DNA from: Aphanomyces cochlioides
Taxonomy: Eukaryota; Oomycota; Saprolegniomycetes; Saprolegniales; Verrucalvaceae
DNA length: 64,000 bases
Direction: 5' to 3'
Assembly: GCA_019828595.1 (NCBI GenBank)
Contig: JAHQRK010000010.1
Coordinates: forward strand, 1,984,001 to 2,048,000
Shown: positions 44,638 to 53,891 of the stretch, one piece after another
How positions within the stretch are numbered: position 1 is the first letter of the stretch
Layout: every line of letters starts with the position of its first letter
The notes under the pieces: generated by a model
Database searches by the model: none
What the model saw: the letters and a program-made list of their open reading frames with translations, nothing else
Told to the model about the DNA's origin: nothing
Translations under genes and position numbers: made by a program

Positions 44638-47600
44638 ATGCTACTCAACGCACGGCGGTTCCCCTGTGCACCGTTAAGTCTCACAGTCCTGGCGCCAGCT
44701 TCCAGCTGCGCGAGTCGGTTAAGCTGTCCACCGCCAACGGCAGCAGTGCCCGTGCCACTCAACGCACGGCGGTCCCCCTGTGCACCGTCAAGTCTCACAG
44801 TCCTGGCGCCAGCTTTCAGTTGCGCGAGTCGGTTAAGCTGTCCACCGCCAACGGCAGCAGTGCCCGTGCCACTCAGCTCACGGCGGTCCCCCTGTGCACC
44901 GTCAAGTCTCACAGTCTCCGCCAAGTCGTCACGGCCCGCGAGCGCATCTCTCTCAACCCCTGCGGCCAACGCAGCGACTACTGTCCAACGACTGCAACGT
45001 ATTATCCGCCCGCCACAAGGCACCACACAAGACATCGCCCTCCCCATGGGCACGTCCTCATACGTCCTCCCGCAAGCCGACGTCACCTTCGAGCTAGTAC
45101 ACCGCGTTCATGCTGCACTCCAACTCGAATTCGACCAACAAACCTCGCGTATACGCTCGTCGACACGCGCGGCACTGGGTATCAGCTCCCAGACACCACC
45201 CACCAGCGACCCCATCGACCTCACAACCACAAGAGCGCTGTCCGCTTATGCCCTCTGTCACGATACCGACCTCCCATCACTTATCCGCTTCATACGCGGT
45301 CAAACACCGCTCGACCCCCGCCCCAACAAGGCCTTGCGTCCAGACTTCCTTCAACTGCTCTACCACAATCACCCCCAACTGCACACCCTGACTGATGCCG
45401 CAACTCACGGCTTCAGAGTACCATGACCGAAGGAACCACTACGTCAAGCAGCCGCGCCATCGAATCACAAATCTGCTCGAGACAACCCACACATCGTGCT
45501 GAAACTGCTGCGCAGTGGCCAGGAGTCTGGCCAATACCTCCTCCTGCACCATGACGTCCCCTCACGCTGGAGCACATCCATGTTTCTCAGCCCTTTGGGT
45601 GTCGTTCAAAAGAAAGACACCCCACTGAGCATCGACGGCCGACTAATTCACGACCTATCTTTCCCTCACGGCGCCTCCATCAACGACTGCTACGACAAAA
45701 GTGAACTGCCATACGTCGACTGGCCCCGCATCTCCGACGTTGCAAGGCGTATTACCTATCTACACGAGACCAAACCGCTCAACACCTCGGTGGTTGGCAT
45801 GGCTGGCGACGTGGCATCGGCATACCGCCACATGAGCGCCAACGAACACTGCTGCGCCCCCTTCGGCCTCTCCATCCCGTCCCTCGACATCATTGGTTTC
45901 GATCTGTCGGCTCCGTTCGGCTGGTGCGGCAGCCCCAACATTTACTGTTCCTTTGGAAACGCAATCTCATGGCTGGTTTCACGTGAATCACCGGCGTCTA
46001 TTGCACCCAGCAGCTCCAGCGACACGTCCTGCTTCTGGGGATACAACTACATCGATGACCATGTTCTTATTGAGCTTGATACGCCGCATCGTACAACCTC
46101 AGCAGAGGCAGCCCTCAGACTATCCATACTCGCAACACTGGGTCCAACGGCAATCAATGAGAAGAAATTCACAAAATGGACGAGTCATCTGCACGCGCTC
46201 GGCCTCGACTGGGACCTTAACAATGCCAGCGTCTCGATGCCTCCAGCCAAAATCGAAAAGGCACGAGCACGAGTCAACAACATTCTTGATCGCGGGAAGG
46301 CCACTCGCTCCGAGATGGAGAAGCTGCTCGGTAGCCTGCGTCATGTCTGCTCCTGTATCCCACCCGCGCGAGCCTTCTACCAAGAACTCCAGTGCCAACT
46401 CCGCCAGATGAACCGGTTCCACCACTACAACCTCGATATCAACTCCAAGCTTGACTTGCAGTGGTTCGCAAACATGCTCACCCCCAACTTGCTGCAAGGT
46501 GTCCCCACCTCACTGTTCGCCCACGAGTCAACACCTTCTCGCACTCTCACAATGGACGCCAGCGACGAAGGGCTCGCAATCGTGGACAGCACCTGTCGCA
46601 GGTTCATTGTCCTCCGGTTCGACCACTCCAAACTCGCGCTGATCAAGCATTTCAAGTACAGCCAATTATCCGGTCGTCTGCCCAATCACAGCGTACCCAG
46701 CACGAGCCATATCCGGCCCACACCACGAGACGACTGGTTTTCCATCAATGTCCGCGAGCATTGGTGCATCGCACTGGCAATTGCAATCTGGGGCCAAGAC
46801 CTCGCTGACCCTGCTGGTGCCCGCACGATCCACATCCAAATCGCAACGGACAACACGACCGCACTCGCCTGGTCCAACTCTCTATCCAGCACCAACACGT
46901 ACGCTCGCGAACTCAACCGATGCCTCGCTCGTCATCTCGAACTCAACCGCCTACACGTGTCAGCAACCCACATCCCAGGGCACCTCAACGTCCTCGCCGA
47001 CGCCGGCTCGAGATTGAGCAGTCCACACCACCGCCAGCTCTGGACGGCGTCAACCAAAGGATGGTCGCAAACTCTGATGCCTCCCACCCAACGCTACCTG
47101 TACCTCCCGCCAGCGCGCTGCAACTCGCAGCTTTGGCACCAAGCTCCAAACAGCGCTACATCACGATCTGGAACGAATGGTGCCGCTACGGTACGTCAAA
47201 GAACTTCCATCCCATCCTCGATGCAATATGCGAGATACACTCCGCGAGGCTCCTTCAATTCGCCAAACACCTTTCGCACCCAGCAATCTCCAACTCTGCC
47301 CCCACAATCAGAGGAAAGCTATCCATCGTCTCGTTGTTCCACCAGTGCCACTCCAACTACGCAGTCGGCCTCACACGCTCACACAGCATCGAGTTTGCAG
47401 ACCTTGCCCGCCTACGACATGACAACCTCGCCAAAGCACCAGCTACCATTGCTATCCTGTGTGCCCTTCGGAGCTCCCTTGATCTCTCCATCACCCACGA
47501 CCGAGTCTTGTGGGGCTCTACGGTCCTGGCTTATTTCTTCCTTCTACGGCGCTCCGAATACCTTGCAACCGACGGGACTTACTCCCAGCACTCCATCCGC

Positions 47601-47652
47601 CAGCGCGACATCTTATTCCTCGATCACAACGAAAGACAAACAACAAACTTAA
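44638..47652 (+). pseudogene. Reverse transcriptase-RNase H of the tyrosine-recombinase retroelement
   Basis: A proline/serine-rich N-terminal part with tandem repeats is joined in frame, apart from a TGA at 45424-45426, to the RT. RT motifs: GVVQKKDTPLSIDGRLIHDL, VVGMAGDVASAYRHM, PFGWCGSPNIYCSFGN and the catalytic YNYIDDHVL. A connection (KLLGSLRHVCSCIPPA) leads to RNase H with TLTMDASDEG, REHWCIALAIAIW, IATDNTTALAW and the end HIPGHLNVLADAGSR. The remaining frame to 47652 runs under the recombinase gene in another frame. The single stop suggests recent decay. Confidence 0.9.
44647..44925 (+). repeat. 114-bp coding tandem repeat in the retroelement
   Basis: Units start at 44647, 44761 and 44875, with two full copies and a partial third, nearly identical. 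114 is a multiple of three, so each adds 38 residues (CAPSSLTVLAP, SRLSCPPPTAAVPVPL) without changing frame. Confidence 0.9.
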
Positions 47653-47995
47653 GCGACGCCGCTGCAGTCCAATTGTACATACCATCCTCAAAGACGGACC
47701 TAGTGGCAGCAGGAACACACCTGGTCCTAACCCGCTCAGGTTTGCCATGGCTTTGCCCCGTGCTGGCGGGTTGGCTGCTCTACAGTTTGGGGATTGCTCG
47801 GGGCGCTGCCCCAACTGAAGCGCTCTGCTCCATCACAGCCCAGCAACACCTTACTTGCGAAGCACTTGCAAGACAAATCAAGTCCGCTGCCGCCTCTATC
47901 GGCAAAGACCCCACCAAGTACTCGACGCACTCGCTTCGCAGCGGCGGCGCAACTGCGCTCTTCCGCGGAGGTGCATCGGATCTTCTTGCCCCTGC
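46920..47995 (+). pseudogene. Tyrosine recombinase of the retroelement, C-terminus lost
   Basis: It overlaps the RT-RNase H gene in another frame, as in DIRS-like elements. The N-terminal core-binding part is LAALAPSSKQRYITIWNEWC. The catalytic domain shows the first Arg (AYFFLLRRSEYLA), the SSKTDLVAAGTH strand and HSLRSGGATALFRGGASD (HxxR). Just after GGASD similarity ends; the expected GRW block and the nucleophile Tyr are missing, so it cannot complete strand exchange. Confidence 0.85.
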
Positions 47996-48020
47996 GATTG
48001 CGTGTGTCTCTCATCTGAAA

Positions 48021-50351
48021 TGTCAATGACGAGTCGTCCTGACGGATCTCATTCATCTTGCCAAGGGCCGCTTCCACAAGAAACAAACAACCGACGTTTT
48101 GACCCCCAAAATGAGCTGCACGGACGTATTGTCTTGACTTGGCGAGCATGTTCGCCAGGTAAATGCCTTTGCCAACACGGCCACCAGACGACGGCATGAT
48201 GCGCAAACCAGACTTGAGAATTGCCGCGACGACAGCGACATTCGTGCCATGCCACAATAATCGATGATTGGGCGTCGAGGCAAACTTGGAGAACTTCTTG
48301 TCTTCATCACTGCGGCGGACTTCCCAAATGTCCAGGACACTCATCGATGGATACTGTCCATTGGTATTGGCGATGTAGGCTTGGATGACCTTGTAGAGCG
48401 GATTGTCAGGAGTGACCAAGTCGAGCTGACTGTTGAGCTCGGCGTACTTGAGATCGAGACTATTCTGCTTGACGGGTTCGCTCTCTCCAAGGGCCTTCTC
48501 GACGTCTTGGGCGACCACGATGTCGTGTAAGGTGGACAGCATTTGATATTTCTCTTTGAGCTGGACTGGCGTGTTGAGCACTGGTGGAATGACATGACGT
48601 GGATAGGCGTGTGGAATGAGTTGATAAAACTTGGCCGAGAGAGTTTGAAGCGTCGATGTTCGTGGGTTGCCTCCATCCAGTGACGCTTGGAGATCGTCGA
48701 GGATGGCGACTCCCTTTTGGATCTGCTTGATGCTGAGTGTTCCCAACGGCATACGCTTTGGATCCAAGTTCATCCGCACGAGTTCGTTCTTGAACATGTC
48801 CTTGTCAAAGATCATTTGGATGAGCTTCTGGGTTGGAGGAGCAAGTGTAGATGGAACCGAGTCATCGCCAATCTGTCGATGGATCTTTTCAGCAGGGACC
48901 CCAGCACTGAGATCGAGCTCGACGATCTCATAGTATCCCTTCTTGTGTTGGAACTTCTTTCTGTCTTCCCAGTTGTTCTTGGTCTTGTCATGGAACTTCT
49001 GCTTGAAGACGTTGATAGCTGAGTTCAAGTCGGAGGTTGGACACCAGCGCTTGTACTTGCCGTCTTCACCAACTCGACCCCATCGCGTGAAGACATCCCA
49101 TGTGGACGATGATGTCTGGATGAGTTGAATGCGGTAGAATTTGTTGTTGCTCGTCGTGGCAGTGATGTTGACTTGGTTGAGCATGACGTCGTAGTCACGA
49201 TAGACAGAGTGTGTACTCGAACCGAACATAGACTTGGCATAGACTTCGTCCAAGCGATGTCCTGAGGCATTAGCAGACATAGGAGTTGATGTGGGCGCTG
49301 GTTGACCAAACGAGAACCCTCCATTGGTCTGCGCTGCGAAACCCGGGATAGCTGGTGTCGGAGTAGACTGGCCAAATGAGAAGCCTCCGAACGCTGGTGC
49401 TGTTGTCGCTGGAGGGTTGAAAGCAGGTTGGCCAAATCCACAAGAGCCAAAGGGACTACACGGACGGATTGGATGTTCAGGTAGGGTTGAAACTTGATAA
49501 AAGCCTTGCTTGAGCACAAAATTGTGTCTGTCTTTCCACTCGTTGTCAGTCTTCTCCTTGAAAATTTTCTCAAACTCTTTGATAGCAGAAATCAAACTGG
49601 GAGTACTCACGATTTTGAACTCTCCGTTTTCACTCGAGCGTCCCCAACGCGTGAAGATAGTCCACAAATCAAACACAGCGAAAATGATTTGAATGTGGAA
49701 AAAGTTCACCGCGCCAAATCCAACGTCTTGGTGCAGTTTTACGTGAAAATCAGACCAGACGAAATGATTGATCGCACATCCAATGTACATGTGGTAGGCT
49801 GAATCAAGGAGACGATGGCGGTTTGCGGTGGTCACAAACATATTTGTTTGTGAAGAACGGCAGTCATTGCACAAAAATGGAGGCTGTGTTGATCCAGAGG
49901 AGTTGCTGCCGAATGAACTTGATCCAAAAGGAGTAAGAGTTTGTCCAAATCCAGATGACGTCGCGCCAAATGAACCCGAAGAAGCAGCAAAGCTAGTGGC
50001 GCTGCTTGATGTTGAGTTGAATCCATTCTTGGGTTGTCCAAGAGTGGTCGTGGTAGCGCCAAATGAACTTGCGCCATATTTGGAAGGAAATGGTCCAACG
50101 TTGGATTGAGTAGTTCCAAAGACAGACCCAGTACTCGCGCCTTGCTTGGACTTCTTTGATGCACTTCTTGTGACTCGTTTTTCAATGATGATTGTTGGTT
50201 TCTTTTGGACTTTCTTGCGCTTATTAGACACAGCTTTGGTCGGAGTACGATTAGAGATTGAAGGTTTTGTTTGTTTCGCAACTGGTGCAGCAATAGCAGC
50301 CTTCGAGGAGCTTCTGGTGATTCGCTTCGACACAGTTGGTTGAGTTTTCAT
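48021..50351 (-). pseudogene. PARP with two WGR domains and FG repeats, 5' part of the split gene
   Basis: From MKTQPTVSKRITRSSSKAA there are 777 residues up to the insertion. A basic tail with a second KRVTRSASKK motif (about 1-70) precedes a first FG-rich block (about 75-165: SSFGATT, SGSFGATSSGFGQ, SSSFGSNSSG). A divergent first WGR follows (WTIFTRWGRSSENGEFK, about 240), then a second FG block (GGFSFGQSTPT, GGFSFGQPAPT, about 300-355), and the normal WGR (WDVFTRWGRVGEDGKYK, about 410). The regulatory domain and the ART domain through HRLLWHGTN and VGKGIYLANM end at QDDSSLT. The rest, with the catalytic Glu, is at 40741-40957. The reading frame runs on to 47736, but that tail is antisense retroelement sequence. 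FG repeats are the hallmark of nuclear-pore proteins, so this paralog may have acted there before disruption. Confidence 0.9.
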
Positions 50352-51002
50352 GGTCGTTGTAAATTTCAAAATGAGTCATTTGGTTGTTCATTCAAGTGCA
50401 GATTTTATGACAATGACCAACATTGGTGTGAATTTGCCAATTGGAATACAAATCCCAAAAGTCGATATCTTTGAGTGACTCATTTTAAAAATTTCGACCA
50501 GCAAATCCAACATCAGCAAATTATCGTCTGTTTTTGTCAACAAGTGTGGTGTGAGTGTTTCTCGGATATCTTATCCGAAGTGAAGTTATCAAACAGAACA
50601 GGGAGGTACATGTAAATGCTGTCCGGTGTAAGTAGAGAATGGAAGATTTCGCACATTCTTAGCACTTTAGGGAAGACAGCGAGATGACTCGATGCGTAGG
50701 ATATTGATGTAAACGTAATTCCAATGATATGGCTAGATGAATTGTAGCATTTGTGAGTTTGCGTTTAAAAGACCAACATGAACAGCCATGAATGGAATGT
50801 ATACGCTTGATAGAGCAACTCGGTTTGAGCTGTGCCTTCCAGTGGATCAGGTGGTGGGTTTGCCATCGACAGAGTCGTCCAGGTAATACCCCCACGTGCC
50901 AATTGGTTGAGTTGGGAGGGTTAACTTCAACAGATCGTACTTACCGTCAATTATTATGAAGGATAATTGATTCGCCAATGTTTTCCCAGTCTTCTCGAGA
51001 AT
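50352..51002. other. Upstream region of the FG-PARP with a small unknown exon-like segment
   Basis: On the minus strand about 50820-50930 encodes PIGTWGYYLDDSVDGKP, similar to GTWEYFMDDSS at about 58.2 kb. Both may be remnants of one small gene family duplicated with the PARPs. Otherwise nothing is seen. Confidence 0.35.
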
Positions 51003-51214
51003 TACACCTTTTTGCGTTTAAGTTAGATTATGTTTCGATTGATTTAATCTGTTTGAAAGAATTTAAGGTCAATGACACTTAAAAAAACACAACAGCACTT
51101 CCATTAAATCTCACTTCCATCAACTCCATTTATAAAAAGTCAATGCCATTTAAAGAAAGTCCACGCCATCGATGTAAAAGACAACATCACTTCAAAAAAC
51201 GACAACAACACTTA
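51003..51214 (+). repeat. Left arm of a 210-bp inverted repeat
   Basis: It is the reverse complement of 53109-53320 with many small differences. Shared landmarks are TTTTGCGTTTAAGTTAGAT, CGATTGATTTAATCTGTTT, CTCACTTCCATCAACT and GCCATCGATGTAAAA. Outer ends share TACACC. It lies about 1.9 kb from its partner. Confidence 0.9.
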
Positions 51215-51585
51215 GAAGAACTTGCAACCTACAAATTAAGCAATTTGCGCAGCTTGAGTGACCCTGAAATGCAGGAGGCGAGTTATATTTGGTACATGTT
51301 AGTCGTAAGGAAGATTTTGGAGAAGATCCAAACCAAGCCAGCGTCGTTGCCCCATCGACAAACTGATTTTGGTGCATAGAATGATATTGTGTTAATTCAA
51401 GGAAACCAGACAAAAATTTAGACCATTAAAAGCCAGGATAAAGATATTCTCCGTCTGAGGGTTCATTTTGGTTATATTTTCTATCTGGGCCGTTTTAATA
51501 AGCGCCAAATGTGTCCGATATTTATGAGAAATATGGATTTGTTTCCCTCCCCGAGGTATGAGTTGGAGGTTGCAAGTTCTTTTAA

Positions 51586-51849
51586 GGGTGCGTCTGGCAA
51601 AGTTTCAAAATCAATATGCCATTTTCAGCTAAATTGGGATCAACGATTTATGGCATATTCAAAATGGAGGTAAAACCTCTATTTCGTAAAATGGCATTTT
51701 GGGAGCCTCCACTGAGTATATCCCAACCAAAAATATTGGATTTGGTGCTGAGATAAACAAGTTCATATATTGACCTAAATATTGAATTTGGCCTCAAAAT
51801 GGCATTTTGGATCTATTTATTGTAATATTTTCGGTTGCCAGACGGGCCC
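51586..51849 (+). mobile_element. 264-bp MITE with Harbinger-style target site
   Basis: Left end GGGTGCGTCTGGCAA, right end (reverse complement) GGGCCCGTCTGGCAA, so the inverted repeats match at 13 of 15 positions. TAA is present on both sides (51583-51585 and 51850-51852), the trinucleotide duplication typical of PIF/Harbinger elements. A fragment of the same repeat lies at 18134-18208. The element has no gene. Confidence 0.8.
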
Positions 51850-51852
51850 TAA

Positions 51853-53098
51853 GGGTGTGTTCGCTGAAGCAAAAAAACTGGTTATTTGGTCGAAATTTGT
51901 ATATTTTCTGAGAAATAACTGGATTTTTTGTGATTTCAGCGAACACGAGTTTAATTCCAATCAGTTTGTCCCATGTCCAATTTCCCAGGAAATAACCAGC
52001 AAAAATAACCATCTCTGGAGGTGTTTATTCTGCGGGTTATTTTGATGAAGCTCTTCCATCATGACCGTTTCGACAAGATATCACACTGTGGATCACACCA
52101 GTTTCTACTGGTTAAAATTAAGAAAATTCCCAAAGTCTCGAGTCCCTCTTGAGATGGAAAGAAGTTATTTGAATATCGTTCTGTTGGATTTCTAATGAGC
52201 TGCATCACATAGAGAGCACATGATGCACACATGGGGATCGTTTTTGTCAAGAATTTGCGGCTATGACGTCGTGTGGTCACTATTTTTGGAGAATAGAATG
52301 AATTATCTTAGCCGATTTTCTGCTCCAACGTCTTTCACAAACATCAGTGCTGTGATAGATTACTAGGCCAGGATAAGAAAGGTTAGCACACAACAACAAT
52401 TTCGTGCGCGTATGACGAGTATTTTCTTTAAACAAGCGCTAGCAAAGCTGACTACGAATCTTGCGCCTAATACAGCTCTCTCTAAACTAATGAACAACCC
52501 CGTATTTCAACACGGAAAGGAACATGCTGTCTGAACTAAATGACTAAAGCTATCGCAGTGTTAAAATATCAGAACTCTCTGGTTGAGATGCCCGCATTTC
52601 TGTGGTAGAAGCGGAAACGATAAAAAGCAGCGCCGCGCGAAGCGTGGCGCTCCTGAGCTGAGAAAACAAGGCATACGTCATAGGCGCATTAAACTAATGC
52701 ACTATCGTTGTTTAGGATCTCACTGGCGTGGCATGGACTTAGAACAGCCTTTTATGATATTTGTATGTGGTGTGACAAGTGTGATTTCCATACAAAATGA
52801 CTTGCAGGAGAAATAACACCGTGGATCACACTTGAGTGTGATAAATACCCCATCAAATACCTCAATGATGCAGACTTTTTAGCTAGTTTCGACCAATCAA
52901 ATAAAAATTTTCACAACTAATTTATGTTTGATTGGTCAGATTTAAAAAATACAACCTTGGTGTGATTTTGTCGATAACATGGAAGTTTTTCACAAGAAGT
53001 TCCGCGGTGGAAGTCCACTTTTTCTCTCTTGGGTTACAATAACTAAGTTAAAATAACTGGTTATAGTAAATAACTGGTTGCCTTGAGCGAACACACCC
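51853..53098 (+). mobile_element. 1.25-kb non-autonomous element, 13-bp perfect terminal inverted repeats
   Basis: GGGTGTGTTCGCT at the left is repeated exactly in inverted form at the right end. Flanks are TAA (shared with the preceding MITE) and TTA, both fitting a TWA target. An inner motif, AACTGGTTATTT near the left and ATAACTGG/TAACTGG near the right, extends the symmetry. No transposase frame is present, so it would depend on an enzyme in trans, plausibly Harbinger. Confidence 0.75.
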
Positions 53099-53108
53099 TT
53101 AGGGTGTG

Positions 53109-53320
53109 TAAGTGTTGTTGACTTTTTTTGAAGTGATGTTGTGTTTTACATCGATGGCGTAGACTTTCTTTAAATGGCATTGACTTTTTATAAATGCAGT
53201 TGATGGAAGTGAGATTTAATTGAAGTGCAGTTGTGTTTATTGAAATGTCATTGACCTTAAATTCTTGTAAACAGATTAAATCAATCGAAACATGATCTAA
53301 CTTAAACGCAAAATGGTGTA
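53109..53320 (-). repeat. Right arm of the 210-bp inverted repeat
   Basis: Partner of 51003-51214 in opposite orientation. Its inner edge begins GGGTGTGTAAGTG at 53102, directly against the preceding element, and looks like another element terminus. Confidence 0.85.
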
Positions 53321-53891
53321 GTTCGCAAACCGATATTAAGTTCGCTGAGGATTTCTCGACCTTGTAGACTATTCTTAATTTCCATGCTTTGCACCAACTG
53401 CACGAGCAGGAGCCAGCTGTAAAGATGGCTCGGCGTCTGCTGAGTTTTCTAAGCGTGGTGCTTCATGTGATCGCCATCTTGGAAAGTGACGAGAACTCCG
53501 TATTGTGCCAAAGGTGACGCCACTTTAAAGTTATTTTCGCCTCGTAAGACAAGAAAGAGCGCTCAAAACAACTCGCATCATGAGTTTGGATATCATCGGT
53601 AGGATTAACTACACTGTAGCGATCAGCAACCATCGAACAAGAAAAGATGCTCCTCAAATAAGCGAAGCTACAGGGATAATGCAAAGTGGATACCATGCCA
53701 CTAAGCTTTCAAATTTGAAGTTGTTCTCTCTTTATATGGAGGAAATACACAGACAGGGGGATTTTTGGGCTCTTGACGCATATCTATAGAGTTTTTTTAC
53801 GTCTGGGACCACCTGAATGACCCGGCAGTCAAACGAAAGTGAGGACAAAGGACGTGATATACGAAACATGCTTAATGGATGTTGCCGGCTA
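53321..53891. other. 3' flank of PARP copy 5
   Basis: No gene is supported. 53775-53835 resembles 40520-40575 downstream of the split PARP, marking shared duplicated flank. Confidence 0.5.

Larger units (their letters stand above)
40958..48020 (+). mobile_element. Tyrosine-recombinase (DIRS/Ngaro-type) retroelement inserted in a PARP gene
   Basis: The insert carries Gag with a zinc finger, RT-RNase H, and a tyrosine recombinase in overlapping frames and no DDE integrase, which defines the DIRS/Ngaro/PAT group. GC-rich codon use differs from the flanking PARP. A first coding exon seems to start at ATG 41098 (MSAFTANSLICIPPELIS), and the element then appears interrupted by a Tc1/mariner copy (about 41.2-42.5 kb). 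No LTR-like repeats at the ends were recognised, and the recombinase is cut short at about 47990, so the right end is probably deleted. Confidence 0.8.

Noticed and set aside
47736..48020. Continuation of the FG-PARP frame as a new C-terminus
   Set aside because: This tail is the antisense of the tyrosine-recombinase gene and has no PARP similarity; the real C-terminus is at 40741-40957.
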